From: CAVTJL01 sp963828215
GTDB lineage: Bacteria > Pseudomonadota > Alphaproteobacteria > Geminicoccales > Geminicoccaceae
NCBI GenBank assembly: GCA_963828215.1
Contig: CAWHFO010000016.1
Location: forward strand, 62,001 to 126,000
Length of the DNA: 64,000 bases
Direction: 5' to 3'
A program made the translations under genes and the position numbers. The notes below the pieces were generated by a model. That model saw only the letters and a program-made list of their open reading frames with translations. It ran no database searches and had not been told where the DNA came from. Every line of letters starts with the position of its first letter. Positions within the stretch are counted from its first letter, which is position 1. Below are positions 37,238 to 47,783 of this stretch, in pieces.

Positions 37238-37261
37238 GGCAGGGGCGGGAGGAGCGAAAAA

Positions 37262-38252
37262 ATGCGCGTAGCGGTGATCACCTCGCCCGGCGGGCAGGAC
37301 AATCTCGTGATCGAGGAGCGGCCGGATCCGCGGCCGGGCGCCGGAGAGGTGCTCGTCGCCGTTGCCTATGCGGGATGCAACTGGGCAGACACGATGCTGC
37401 GCAAGGGCACCTACCCGCACCCCACCACTTACCCGCTGGTGCCCGGCTTCGAGGTCTCGGGCCGCGTCGCCGAGGTCGGCCCGGATGTCGAGGGGGTGAA
37501 GGAAGGCGATCGGGTGGCCGCCTATGTGGAGCATGGCGGCGGCTATGCCGAGCGCTGCGTCGTCGGGGCCGAGAGCCTGATCCCGCTGCCCGACGCGGTT
37601 GGGCCTCGATGCCGGGGCCGCCTTCCCGATCCAGGGCCTGACCTCCTGGCACATGATCCACACGATCGCTGCGACGAAGTCGGGCGATATGGTGCTCGTG
37701 CACGCCATCGGCGGCGGCGTCGGGCTCTTCTGCACCCAGATCGCCGTGCATGCCGGTGCCCGGGTGATCGGCACGGTCGGCACGCCCGGCAAGGAGCGCC
37801 GGGCGCTCGAGCTCGGGGCCGACGCGCGTCGTCGACCGCGGCGAAGGAGGACTTCGTGGCGGCGGCGCTGGCATGACGGACGGGCGCGGCGTCGATCTCG
37901 TGCATCGAACTCGCTGGGCGCCACCACGCTCGATCGCAGCTTCGACGCCGTCCGGCCGCTGGGCAAGGTCATCAGCATCGGCGAGGCCGAAGGGGAGCCC
38001 TTCAAGAACATCCGCGAGCGCCTGCTGCCCAGGTCGCTGACCTTCACCCGCTTCCATCTGGGCCATGTGGACCGGGCTCGCCGCTCTGGCGGGCCGGGGT
38101 CGAGGCGATGCTGGGCGGCATCGTCGAGGGCTGGCTCGAGGTGCCGATCGAGCAGGTTTTTTCCTTTGATCGCGCCCGCGACATGCACGCGGCGCTCGAA
38201 TCGCGCCAGCGTCTCGGGCAAGCTCCTCCTCGAGGTGGGCGCGCAGCGCTAG
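37262..38252 (+). CDS. Quinone oxidoreductase / zinc-independent alcohol dehydrogenase-type enzyme (about five frameshifts)
   Basis: An NADPH-dependent medium-chain reductase, cytoplasmic. GCNWADTMLRKGTYPHP and PLVPGFEVSGRVAEVG are the GroES-like domain; the zinc-ligand Cys-His pair of true alcohol dehydrogenases is absent. GLDAGAAFPIQGLTSWHMIH and VLVHAIGGGVGLFCTQIA (cofactor loop) follow, then SLGATTLDRSFDAVRPLGK. Shifts near 37600, 37830, 37880, 38075 and 38218 split it; joined length is about 328 residues. ATG 37262 lies 24 bp after the subunit B stop with GGGAGGAG before it, so it belongs to the hydantoinase operon. Confidence 0.84.
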
Positions 38253-38368
38253 CGCCGCCCGACGGAAAAGCAGGTCTGCCGATCCGTCCGTCGTTCTCCT
38301 GATGGTATCCTTCTTGCTAGGATGCCTCGGCTCCCCTGAGGGGGACAATGGCGGGAGGAACGCAAGTC

Positions 38369-39481
38369 ATGTGGGGCAGGATTGCGCGGCCGACGCTCGT
38401 CGGCCTCGTCGGGCTGGTCGTCGGGGCTTCCGGCGCCGCCAGGGGCGATGGTCTCGACTATTTCCAGAAGCAGCTCGAGCCGTTCATCAGCAAGCCCGAG
38501 TTCTCGGCACCGGGGCCGGCCTTCGATGCCGCCAACTGCATGAAGGGCAAGACGATCCTCAGCATCCCGGTGTCGAGCGCCAATCCCTTCACCGCCAACA
38601 TCGAGAAGGCGATGGCGGGCGTGGCGAAGAAGGTCGGGTTCAAGTTCATCACCTGGGAGAACCAGGGCCAGAGCTCGCAATGGGTCCAGGGCATGGACGC
38701 CGCGGTCAACCAGAAGGTCGACCTGATCGACCTTCTGGCCGGCACCGATCCACGCGTCCTCGTGCCCCAGGTCCAGGCCGCCAAGGCCGCCGGCATCCCT
38801 GTGATCGCCTCGCACTATAACGGCCGCGAGCAGTCGGACATCGTCAAGAAATACGCCGACGGCGACGTGCCGATCGACTATTTCAAGGCCGGGGCGCTCC
38901 TCGTCGACTGGGCGATGGTCCAGACCAAGGGCCATCTCAACGCTCTGGTCCTGATCTCGACCGGCCCGCTCTCGACCGACTCGATGGTGGCCGGCATCAC
39001 GGACGAGCTCAAGCATTGCGACGACTGCAAGACAAAGACGATCAACGTTCCGGTCGTCGACTGGGGCACGCGGATCACGCCCAATGTCCAGTCGGCGCTG
39101 CTCGCGGACCCGACGGTGAACTACATCATCGTCATCTATGACAGCATGAGCCAGTTCGTCGTGCCGGCCGTGCAGATCACCGGCTCGCAGGACCGGGTCA
39201 AGATCGACGCCTTCAACGGCACGCCGTTCGTTCTCGGCCTGATCCAGCAGGGCAAGGTGCAGATGGACATCGGCGAGAACCTGGACTGGATCGGCCACGC
39301 CCTGATGGACTCGGAGATGCGCCGGGTCTGCGGCCTGCCGCCGGTCGACGACCCCAAGATCCCCTTCTACATCTTCGACGAGAAGAACGCGAAGGACGCG
39401 GGCACGCCGCCTCAGCTCTCGCAGGGCTATGGCGACGCCTACGTCGCGGGATATGCAAAGCTGTGGCAGCTCAAGGAGTAG
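38369..39481 (+). CDS. Periplasmic sugar-binding protein of a second RbsB/MglB-type ABC system
   Basis: An intact 370-residue binding protein of the Peripla_BP_4 type. A Sec signal (RPTLVGLVGLVVGASGAARG) is followed by GKTILSIPVSSANPFTANIE, the family's first strand-loop, and later DPRVLVPQVQAAKAAGIPVIA and VNYIIVIYDSMSQFV. ATG 38369 is preferred over 38348 because GGAGGA lies just before it. Two neighbouring cysteines (HCDDCK) may form a disulfide. The ATPase gene overlaps its last 19 bp. Confidence 0.9.
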   Translation: MWGRIARPTLVGLVGLVVGASGAARGDGLDYFQKQLEPFISKPEFSAPGPAFDAANCMKGKTILSIPVSSANPFTANIEKAMAGVAKKVGFKFITWENQGQSSQWVQGMDAAVNQKVDLIDLLAGTDPRVLVPQVQAAKAAGIPVIASHYNGREQSDIVKKYADGDVPIDYFKAGALLVDWAMVQTKGHLNALVLISTGPLSTDSMVAGITDELKHCDDCKTKTINVPVVDWGTRITPNVQSALLADPTVNYIIVIYDSMSQFVVPAVQITGSQDRVKIDAFNGTPFVLGLIQQGKVQMDIGENLDWIGHALMDSEMRRVCGLPPVDDPKIPFYIFDEKNAKDAGTPPQLSQGYGDAYVAGYAKLWQLKE

Positions 39482-41087
39482 CCGCCAGCGACGCTCCGGG
39501 GGCGCGCCGTCAGGGCGCGTCCCCGCCGGCGCTGCTGATCGAGAATCTCTCGAAGACGTTCGGCGGCCAGCGGGCGCTGATCGGCGCCTCGCTGCGCGTC
39601 GAGCCGGGCGAGGTCCATGGCCTGCTCGGCCAGAACGGCTCGGGCAAGTCGACCCTGATAAAGATCCTGGCCGGCTTCCACGAGCCGGACCCCGGCAGCA
39701 GCCTCGCCGTGCATGGCGAGCCCGTGGCCCTGCCGCTGCCGCCGGGCAAGTTCCGGGAGCTCGGCATCAGCTTCGTCCATCAGCATCTGGGCCTCATCCC
39801 GGCCCTCACGGTGGTCGAGAACCTGCTCATCGGCCGCCTCGCCGCCTCCGAGCGCTGGGGCCTGAGCTGGCGGCGCGGAGCGGGAGCGCGCGGCGGCCCT
39901 CTTCGCCCGCTTCGGGCTCACCATCGACCCTGCGGCCGACGTCGCACGCCTGGCCCCTGTGGAGCGGGCGCTGCTGGCGATCGTCCGGGCCGTCGACGAG
40001 CTCGAGTGGCGGGGGAGCGGCGGGCGGGGCCTGCTCGTCCTGGACGAGCCCACGCCTTTCCTGCCGCGCGGCGACGTCAACCGCCTGTTCGACGTGATCC
40101 GGCGCATCGTCGGCGAAGGCTCGAGCGTCATCTTCGTCTCGCACGACGTCGACGAGGTCATGGAGATCACGGACCGCGCCACCGTGCTGCGGGACGGCCG
40201 CGTCGCCGGCACGCTCGCCACCCGCAGCTCCTCGAAGGACGACTTCGTCGAGATGATCGTCGGTCGTCGGCTGGTGGCAGGCGTGTTCGCGTCGTCGCCG
40301 GCGGCCACGCAGGCACGCTCGGTGGGCGTCCGCGGGCTGAGCGGAGAGGTCGTCCGGGATCTCTCCTTCGAGCTCGCCGCGGGCGAGATGCTGGGCCTGA
40401 CCGGCCTCGTCGGCTCGGGCTACGACGAGGTGCCCTACCTTCTCTTCGGCGCGCGCCCGGCGCTCGGCGGCGAGCTGACCCTTGCGGGCAAGTCCGTTCG
40501 AACTCCAGGCGATGACCCCCGGTGCCGCGATCGCCCAGGGCTTGGCCCTGATCCCGGCCGATCGGCCCAACGCCGGCGCGATCGGCGTCCTGCCCGTCAG
40601 CGACAACGTCACGATGCCGCTGCTCGGCCGAGCGTTCAACGCGCTGATGCTGGATCGCGGCGGCATGGTCCGACGTGCCGTCGATATCGCCCAGTCCTTC
40701 ACCGTCCAGCCGCGCGACCCGCGGCTGCCCTTGTCGGCGCTCAGCGGCGGCAACCAGCAGAAGGTCCTGCTCGGCAAATGGCTGCAGCTCGAGCCACGCC
40801 TCGTCCTCCTCGACGAGCCCACCCAGGGCGTCGATGTCGGCGCCCGCCAGAACGTCTTCCAGCACATCGCCCGGGCCGCCGCCGGCGGCGCCTGCGTCAT
40901 CTGCGCCAGCTCCGACTATGAGCAGCTCGAGGCGATCTGCTCGCGGGTGCTGGTCATGGCCCAGGGGCGGGTCACGGCCGAGCTGGTCCGCCCGCACATC
41001 ACCAAGCAGGCGATCGCCGAGCATTGCTATGCGGGCAGCCCGCGCGGCGGCGTGCACGATGGAGACGGAGCGAGCCCGCCATGCTGA
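39463..41087 (+). CDS. Second sugar ABC transporter ATPase, two ABC domains (two frameshifts)
   Basis: A double-ABC ATPase of the RbsA/MglA/XylG class. Domain 1: Walker A GQNGSGKST and LLVLDEPTPFLP, with a degenerate signature (LAPVERALLAIV). Domain 2: LSGGNQQKVLLGKWL and LVLLDEPTQGVDVGA. Extra bases near 39873 and 40497 split it; joined length is about 540 residues. The GTG start at 39463 overlaps the binding-protein end by 19 bp, and the stop overlaps the permease ATG by seven bases. The linker between N-terminus and domain 1 is rich in Ala and Pro. Confidence 0.88.
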
Positions 41088-42091
41088 GCGAAGGTGAGAT
41101 CCGGCCCGCCGAGGCGGGTCTGGCGAGGCCGGCACTCGGACGGATCCTCGTGCTTCAGGCCGAGCGCTACGGGCTGATCGTCGCCTGGGTCCTGATGCTC
41201 GTCGTCTTCAGCATCCTGAAGCCGGAAACCTTCTTCACCTGGCCCAACATCTCGACGATCCTGGGCTCGCAGGCGGTGCTGGTCGTCGTGACGCTGGGGC
41301 TCATCATCCCGCTCACCGCCAACGATTTCGACGTCTCGATCGCCTATGTCATGACGCTCTCGTCGATGACGATCGCCGTCCTCAACGTCAATCTCGGCGT
41401 GCCGATCGGCTGGGCGATCCTGGGGGCCCTCGCCCTGGGAGTCGTCGTCGGCCTCGTCAACGGCTTTTTCATCACCGTCTTTCGCATCCACTCGCTGATC
41501 GTCACGCTGGGCGTCGGCACGTTCCTCCACGGCCTCACGCTCTGGATGAGCAATTCGATGACCATCAGCGGCATCTCGTCGTCCCTCATCAATGCCGTGA
41601 TCGTCATCCGCGTGCTGGGCATCCCGCTCGAGTTCTACTACGCCATCGGCCTGGCGCTGATCATCTGGTACCTCTTCGAGTACACGGCACTCGGCCGCCG
41701 CATCCTGTTCGTCGGCCGCGGGCGCGAGGTGGCGCGCCTCAGCGGCATCGACACCGACCGCATCCGCCGCGGCTGCCTCGTCGCCTCGAGCCTGCTCGGG
41801 CGCCCTTGCGGGCGTGCTCTATGCGGGAACCCAGGGTGCGGCGGACCCGGTCTCGGGCACGTCCTACCTGCTGCCGGCCTTCGCCGCCGCCTTCCTCGGC
41901 TCGACCAGCATCCTGCCCGGCCGCTTCAACCCCTGGGGCTCGACGATCGCCGTCTATTTCCTCGTCACCGGCATCACCGGCCTGATTTTTCTCGGCTTCA
42001 GCTCGTTCATCCAGGACATGTTCTACGGCGGCGCCCTGATCCTGGCCGTGACCCTCTCGCAGCTCGTCCGCGGCCGCCAGGAGCAGCAGTT
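41081..42091 (+). CDS. Second sugar ABC transporter permease, RbsC type (one frameshift; 3' end lost in abnormal DNA)
   Basis: An inner-membrane permease with ANDFDVSIAYVMTLSSM and FRIHSLIVTLGVGTFLHG, typical of the RbsC class, and later YLLPAFAAAFLGSTSILPGRFNPWGS. An extra base near 41800 splits it. Family-like sequence ends with LAVTLSQLVRGRQEQQ at about 42091, where the normal C-terminus would be; after that the DNA turns into the purine-rich block and no stop is found. So the protein is almost complete, about 336 residues, but its stop codon cannot be located. Confidence 0.82.
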
Positions 42092-42766
42092 GGAGGGAGA
42101 GAGGAGGGGAGGGGGAGAGAAGGGGGGAGGGGTGGGGGAGGAGGAGAAGGGAGGGAGAAGAGGAAAGAGTGGAAGGGGAGGAGAGAGGGGGGGTGAGAGG
42201 GAAGAAGAGAAGAAGGGTGGGAGGGAGGGAGAGATCGGGGAGAAAAATAGGTGGAAGAGAGGGGGAGGGAGAGAGAGCGAGGGAGGGGGAGGGAGAGAAG
42301 AAGAGAAAGAGGGAAGAAGAGAGGCGGGACGAGAGGACAGCGAGGAAAGGAAGAACAGAGGAGAGGGAGAGCAGCACGGGAAACGAGCGAGCAACGAGCG
42401 CGGCGAACAGGGGGGGAAGACGCAAGGGGGAGGGGGCGCACGGCAGGGGCGGGGGGAGCGGCACGCGACACGACGAAAGGAAGGGGCCGGCGGACGAGAG
42501 AGGAACGCGCGAAGCCGGGAAGGCGGCGGGAGAGCGAAGCGGGGAAAGGGCGGCAGGGCGGCAGACCGCACGCGCAGGGAGACGGGGAGAGCGCAGGGGG
42601 GGGGCGGGGGCAGCGAACGAAAAGCGAACGACGAAGCCGGGGGGCGGGCGGGGCGACGCGCACAGGGACGACGCGAGCGCAAACGCGCAGCAGCGCGCCC
42701 GACGGCCGAGCGACCGCCGGGCACGCGACGAGCCAGCCGCCGCAGCAGGACGACGCGCCGAAGACG
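42092..42766. repeat. Purine-rich, then T-free low-complexity block
   Basis: From 42092 to 42300 only nine pyrimidines occur in 209 bases, in irregular GGA/GAG/GGGA runs. From 42253 to 42766 (514 bases) there is not one T on the plus strand, while C rises steadily. T returns at 42767 and ordinary sequence with a ribosome site follows by 42870. Because stop codons need T on one strand and A on the other, all six frames are almost fully open here, which makes long false genes. It may be an assembly or base-calling artefact or a true polypurine tract; see findings. Confidence 0.9.
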
Positions 42767-42888
42767 TGCGTCGGCTGTGCGGCCGCCACGACCGCCCAGC
42801 CGCAGGCTCTCCGCCGAAAGCTCATCGCGTGTCTCAGAGACAACAAAGAGACTATAAAAAGGTTCTAGTAGGGAGGATTTCTTTCGGT

Positions 42889-43802
42889 ATGTCGGAATTC
42901 GCGCGCGACCTGATCGGCTACGGCCCGAATCCGCCCGATCCGAAGTGGCCGGGCGGTGCTCGGTCTGGCCGTCAATTTCGTCCTCAACTACGAGGAAGGG
43001 TCGGAATACTCCTTCGAGAACGGCGACGGGCGCACCGATATCGGCCTCGTCGAGGTGCCGAGCTCGCCAGTCGCGACCGGCGAGCGTGATCTCGCGGCGG
43101 AGGGGATGTTCGAGTACGGCTCGCGCGCCGGCTTCTGGCGGATCATGCGGATCTTCGCCGAGCGGCAGATGCCGATGACCATTTGGCTGTGCCCTGGCGC
43201 TCGAGCGCCATCCGGCCGCCGCCCAGGCGATCGCCGCCGCCGGCCACGACATCTGCTGCCACGGCTGGCGCTGGGTCGAGCATTTCAAGCTGTCGGAAGA
43301 GGAGGAGCGGCGCCACATCAGCATGGCGATCTCGAGCCTGCAGAAGAGCATGGGCTCGCGCCCGCTCGGCTGGTACTGCCGCTATGGGCCGAGCGTAGCA
43401 CGCGGCGCCTCGTCGTCGAGGAAGGCGGCTTTTTTGTACGATAGCGACGCCTACAACGACGACCTGCCCTACTATGTCCAGCAGGACGGCAAGCCGCACC
43501 TGGTCGTGCCCTATACGCTCACCAACAACGACATGAAGTTCGGCACCGGGCACTTCGGCACCGGCGAGGATTTTTATACGTACTGCCGCGACGCCTTCGA
43601 CTTCCTCTACGAGGAGGGCGCAACACAGCCGAAAATGATGTCGATCGGCATGCACATGCGCCTGCTCGGCCATCCAGGCCGCGCCTCCGGCCTCGCCCGC
43701 CTCCTGGACCACATCAAGAGCCGCCAGGATGTCTGGGTGTGCCACCGGACCGCGATCGCCCGCCATTGGCTCGAGCGACACCCTTCCGCCAAGCCCGCCT
43801 GA
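42889..43802 (+). CDS. puuE: Polysaccharide-deacetylase-like allantoinase, PuuE type (four frameshifts)
   Basis: A member of the NodB-fold group that includes PuuE, a metal-independent allantoinase opening the hydantoin ring of allantoin. Diagnostic segments are RDLIGYGPNPPDPKWPGGA, AVNFVLNYEEGSEYS, EYGSRAGFWRIMRIFAER, CCHGWRWVEHF, RPLGWYC and FLYDSDAYNDDLPYY. Shifts lie near 42957, 43190, 43398 and 43432 (a T6 run); joined length is about 303 residues, right for PuuE. GGGAGGA lies 12 bp before the ATG at 42889. The amidase gene follows 36 bp later on the same strand. An ordinary polysaccharide deacetylase is less likely because the PuuE N-terminal signature is intact. Confidence 0.84.
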
Positions 43803-43838
43803 GCGGCGCGGCGACGGGCCACCAGGGAGAGGCAAGGC

Positions 43839-45253
43839 ATGGCCGGGGACCCGCTTTTGCCCGCCACCGCGGCCGACCTCGCCCTGGCTTTGCGCGAGAG
43901 GCGCCTGTCGGCCCGCGAGGTGGCCGAATGGCATCTGGCACGCATCGCTCGTCTCGATCCCGAGCTGCGGTCGCTCGTGCTGGTCGATGCCGAGCGGGCC
44001 CTGGCCGCCGCATCCGAGGCCGACGCCCGCCTCGCCCGGGGCGATCCATCGCCGCTCCTCGGCATCCCCTTCGTCGTCAAGGACAATATCTGGGTCCAGG
44101 GCCGACGCATCACCCAGGGCTCGCGGCTCTTCCGCGATTTCGTGGCGCCCGAGAGCGCCCTGCCCGTGCGCCGCATGGAGGAGGCGGGTGCCGTGCTCCT
44201 CGGCATCGCCGCCTGCTCCGAGTTCGCCTGCAAGGGCTCGACGGACACGCCGCTCTACGGCACCACCCACAACCCCTGGGACCTCGGCCGCACGCCGGGC
44301 GGCTCGTCGGGCGGCCCGGCGGCGGCGGTGGCGGCGCGGCTGGCGCCCCTGGCGCTCGCCACCGACGCCGGAGGCTCGATTCGTCGCCCGGCCGCGCATG
44401 TCGGGATCGTGGGCCTCAAGCCCTCGCGCGGGCGCGTGCCGCAGGGCCCGGGCTTCGCCGAGCCCGTGTTCGGCAACGGCGTGCTCGGGCCGCTTGCACG
44501 GACCGTCGCCGATGCGGCCTTGATGCTCCTGGTCATCGGGCGCTTCGACGCGCGGGATGCCGACGCCGTTCCCCTGCCGCCGACCGCCTGGCGCGAGGTC
44601 GATCCGGGCCGTCTGCGGATCGCCTTCAGCCCGCGGCTCGGGCTCGACGTCCCGGTCGACCCGAAGGTCGCCGCCGCGGTGGCCGGCACCGTGGAAAAGC
44701 TCCGCGCCAGCGGCCTCGGCATCGTCGATGCCGACCCGGTCTGGCCCGCCGATACCAGCGAGCGGTCGGTGATGCCGCTTCAGGAGGTCGGGCTGGCCGC
44801 CCTTTACGGCGAGCGCTTCCGAAGCGAGCCCGAGCTTTTCGATCCGGCGATCGGCGCCCAGATCGAGCGCGGGCTCGGACATGACGGTGTGGCGGTCGGC
44901 AGAGCCCTCCTGGCGCGCGAGCGCATCGCCCAGGCCGTCGCCGCCTTCTTCGTCGACCACGACCTTTTGCTCTGTCCGACCGTGCCCTGCGTGCCCTGGC
45001 CGCTCGGCCAGCCGGGTCCGGCCACGATCGACGGTCGGCCGGTCGACGGCCGCGGCCATGCCGTGTTCACGCCGCTCCTCAACCACGCGGGCGTGCCGGC
45101 CTGCTCGGTGCCGTGCGGCCTGGTCGACGGCCTGCCGGTCGGGCTTCAGATCATCGGCCGCCGGTTCGGGGATGCCGAGGTTCTGGCCATGGCCCAGCGC
45201 GCCGAGGCCTGCCTCGACGCGCCCCTGCGCCCCCTGCCCCATTCGGGAGCTGA
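43839..45253 (+). CDS. Amidase, amidase-signature family
   Basis: A hydrolase with the Ser-cisSer-Lys triad: Lys in VVKDNIW (about residue 80), cis-Ser in GGSSGGPAAAVA and the nucleophile in TDAGGSIRRPAA. It could cleave an amide released from allantoin, hydantoin or another ureide; amidases of this type also act in biuret/allophanate breakdown. About 470 residues. The frame runs on through the convergent gene, and family likeness ends at about 45235; a stop at 45251 in the next frame is the most likely true end, which would need one indel. Gene order PuuE-amidase suggests a shared pathway. Confidence 0.85.
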
Positions 45254-45268
45254 GCGACGAGAAGCGGC

Positions 45269-46120
45269 TCAGAGCAGCCGCAGCCGGGTCACGCAGTTGG
45301 GCTGGATCTCGACGATAAAAAAATTGCCGGCGGGGTCGCCGAAGATGCCGTGGGCGCCGTTCAGCGAGGGTCGGCAGCGGCCGAGGCGGCTGCCGTCAGG
45401 CGCGAAGGCGGTCAGGCTCGGCACCTGGTCCGTGACGAAGATGGTCCCCGCCTCGTCCTCGAAGATGTCCATCGGGTGGAAGAGACCGCCCCAGTCGTCG
45501 AGCCAGCGACCGTCGCGATCGAAGAGCTGCACACGATCGTTCTCGCGGTCGGCGACGAGGACGCGGTCCTGGGCGTCGACCCACACCGCATGCGGCGTCA
45601 GGAACTCGCCCGGCCCCCGGCCGACCTCGCCCCAGCTCTTGATGTGGCGGCCGTCCGACGCGAACCGGTGCACCCGGGCATTGCCGTAGCCGTCCGCCAC
45701 GTAGATCTCGCCATCCTTGGCCACGGCGGCGTCGGTCGGATGGCCGAAGGGCTCCTGCCAGCGCGGCCGATGGCGCTCGCCGAGACGCAGCAGCTCGCGG
45801 CCGTCGCTCGTGCAGACGATCACCTGGTGCGCGTCCCGATCGACGAGGAAGACCCGATCCTGGGCGTCGATGTAAATGCCGTGCGCGTCGAACACCGTGC
45901 CGGCGCCGTAGTCGAAGGCGAAGCTGCCGTCGGCGGCGAAGGCCACGACCGGGGGGTCGCCGCCGCGCTGGAAGACATGGACGCGGCCCTTGCTGTCGAC
46001 GGCGACCTGGCTCGCCATGGCCCTGGTCACGCCGTCCGGCCATTGGCCCCAGTCGCGCTCGACGGCATAGCGCCGCCCCGCGAGGGCGACGATGCCGGGC
46101 TCACCCGCCGCATCGGCCAT
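45269..46120 (-). CDS. NHL-repeat beta-propeller protein
   Basis: An intact 283-residue protein of repeated units: FGHPTDAAVAKDGEIYVADGYGNARVHRF and LTPHAVWVDAQDRVLVADRENDRVQLF are two clear NHL copies, with others before and after, giving a likely six-bladed propeller. It resembles peptidylglycine alpha-amidating lyase-like and SMP-30-like proteins, which act as lactonases or lyases, but catalytic residues cannot be assigned. No signal peptide. The racemase-family gene is 3 bp upstream, so both belong to one operon. Confidence 0.85.
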   Translation of the reverse strand: MADAAGEPGIVALAGRRYAVERDWGQWPDGVTRAMASQVAVDSKGRVHVFQRGGDPPVVAFAADGSFAFDYGAGTVFDAHGIYIDAQDRVFLVDRDAHQVIVCTSDGRELLRLGERHRPRWQEPFGHPTDAAVAKDGEIYVADGYGNARVHRFASDGRHIKSWGEVGRGPGEFLTPHAVWVDAQDRVLVADRENDRVQLFDRDGRWLDDWGGLFHPMDIFEDEAGTIFVTDQVPSLTAFAPDGSRLGRCRPSLNGAHGIFGDPAGNFFIVEIQPNCVTRLRLL

Positions 46121-46123
46121 CGG

Positions 46124-46873
46124 TCAGCCTCCCGTCCGCCGCAGCTCGAAGAGCGAGCCCCAGCCCTTGACCCGGCCGGCATCCGCACCCGCCACCTGCA
46201 TTGCCTGCCAGAGACCGGTCGCGACGGTGTCATAGACGGGAATGCCGGTCTCGGCCTCCAACGCCGCCGCGATCGCCGCACCCCTGAAGTTGGTGCAGAA
46301 CACCGTGATCGCCTCCGGCCGGGCCGCCGCCGCCTCGCGGATCATGCGGGCGATGGTGGCCTCGCCATATTCGGAGAATGAGAAATTGCCGCGATCGCCG
46401 AGATGGCGCTCGGCCACGCACTCGACGCCTGCTCCTGCATAGGTGGCGACGATCCGCTCCTGGATGTCGTCCCGGTAGGGTGTGACGAGGCCGAAGCGCC
46501 GGACCTCGCGGAGTCGGAAGAGCTCGTTGAGGCCGAGAACGGAGGAGCAGCCGGGGATGCCGGTCGCCCGCTCGATCTCGGCGCATAGCAGCTCGTCGGC
46601 GGCGAAGCCCAGCCAGCCGGCGGAGGTGCCGTTCCAGCAGATCGCCTGCACCCGAGCGTCGGCCAGCAGCCCCGCCGCGTCGAGCATCGGCCCGTTCTCG
46701 AACTGACCCAGCGCCGTTTCGCCGAGGCTGATCTCCGTCACCCGGAAACGCCCGAAATGCGCCGTGACGTCGGGCAGGCCGGCCAGCATGCCGGCGATCG
46801 TGGGCTCGAGGACCGTGTTCGAGGAGGGTGTCAGCATGCCGAGCAGGGTCCGCGGTCCGAGCTGGTCGTTCAT
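46124..46873 (-). CDS. Asp/Glu racemase superfamily protein (maleate isomerase / arylmalonate decarboxylase-like)
   Basis: An intact 249-residue protein. LTPSSNTVLEP at residues 14-24 is the phosphate- or carboxylate-binding loop of the maleate isomerase/AMDase group, and FCTNFRGA holds the second catalytic Cys. The first Cys position, usually C-T-S/G, is here in AICWNGTSAGWLG, where the Cys is displaced two residues before a WNGTS motif. With one catalytic Cys it may be a decarboxylase, lyase or isomerase rather than a two-base racemase. It sits between NHL and ABC genes in the same direction. Confidence 0.85.
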   Translation of the reverse strand: MNDQLGPRTLLGMLTPSSNTVLEPTIAGMLAGLPDVTAHFGRFRVTEISLGETALGQFENGPMLDAAGLLADARVQAICWNGTSAGWLGFAADELLCAEIERATGIPGCSSVLGLNELFRLREVRRFGLVTPYRDDIQERIVATYAGAGVECVAERHLGDRGNFSFSEYGEATIARMIREAAAARPEAITVFCTNFRGAAIAAALEAETGIPVYDTVATGLWQAMQVAGADAGRVKGWGSLFELRRTGG

Positions 46874-46910
46874 GGCAAACTCCTGATCGACGGCGGGGGC
46901 CAAGGGGACT

Positions 46911-47783
46911 TCAGCCGACCACGACGTCCCGGCCGGCGCGGGGCACCCAGCGCAGCATCCGGACCGAGAGGGCGTTGAAGAGCGCATAGGTGATGGAGGC
47001 ATAGAGGATGAACAGCAGCGCCACGAACAGCATCCTGTCCAGATACGCGAACTGCTCGGAATAGACGATGATGTAGCCCAGGCCCGACTGGGCGCCTAGA
47101 TACTCCGCCCCCAGCACGGCGGCCCAACCCGTCCCGAGGCTCAAAAGGACGGTCGAACGGAGCTCGGGAAAAATCGCCGGCAGGATCACCGTCCGATAGA
47201 GCCGCAGCCGGCTGGCGCCGAGGGTAAGGGCGTTGTCGATATAGATCTGGGGCACGTTCTTCACGGCGTTGACCACGCCTGCGAAGAAGATGACGCCGGT
47301 GCCGTAGGCGACGAAGATCACCTTGCCCATGAAGTAGGTGCCGAACCAGAGCTGGAACAGCGGCACCATGGCAAGCAGCGGCAGGGTCCGCAAGAGCTGG
47401 GCCGGGGCGTCGACCAGGCGGCGGGTCCAGCTCGACCAGGAGACGGCGAGCCCGAGCAGCGTGCCGACGATCCCGCCGATCAGGAGGCCCACATAGAGCC
47501 GGACGATGGTGTCCCAGGAGTTGCTGAGGATGGCGAGCAGGGCTGCCAGATAGCTCGGCGGGGCACCATTCGCGACCGAGGGCACGCCGAGCCCGCCTGC
47601 CCAGTAGTCCGAAAGTGATAGAAAGGTGCGGGTGAAGAGCACCTGCCAGCCCGGCACCATCGGTTCGCCCGGCACGGCCTCGACCGTGTAGATCATCGAG
47701 AGGATCTGCCAGACGCCGGCCATGGCGAGCAGCACGAGGATCGAGATCCCGTGCCGGCGGAAGAGCTCTCCCAGCCGGCGCAT
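46911..47783 (-). CDS. NitT/TauT-type ABC transporter permease (second system, permease 2)
   Basis: An intact 290-residue permease with a longer N-terminal periplasmic loop (about residues 30-75). LPLLAMVPLFQLWFGTYFMGK and the EAA loop ALTLGASRLRLYRTVILPAIFPEL are present. The ATG overlaps the ATPase stop by one base (TGATG). It is one of two different permeases in this system. Confidence 0.9.
   Translation of the reverse strand: MRRLGELFRRHGISILVLLAMAGVWQILSMIYTVEAVPGEPMVPGWQVLFTRTFLSLSDYWAGGLGVPSVANGAPPSYLAALLAILSNSWDTIVRLYVGLLIGGIVGTLLGLAVSWSSWTRRLVDAPAQLLRTLPLLAMVPLFQLWFGTYFMGKVIFVAYGTGVIFFAGVVNAVKNVPQIYIDNALTLGASRLRLYRTVILPAIFPELRSTVLLSLGTGWAAVLGAEYLGAQSGLGYIIVYSEQFAYLDRMLFVALLFILYASITYALFNALSVRMLRWVPRAGRDVVVG

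Noticed and set aside
42007..43351. Several long open frames across the purine-rich block on both strands
   Set aside because: With no T on one strand and no A on the other, stop codons cannot occur, so frames are open by composition alone; translations are Gly/Glu/Arg or Pro/Ser/Leu runs.
43839..45689. 616-residue amidase reading to 45689
   Set aside because: Family likeness stops near 45235; the remainder is the antisense of the NHL gene. The real end is probably at 45253.
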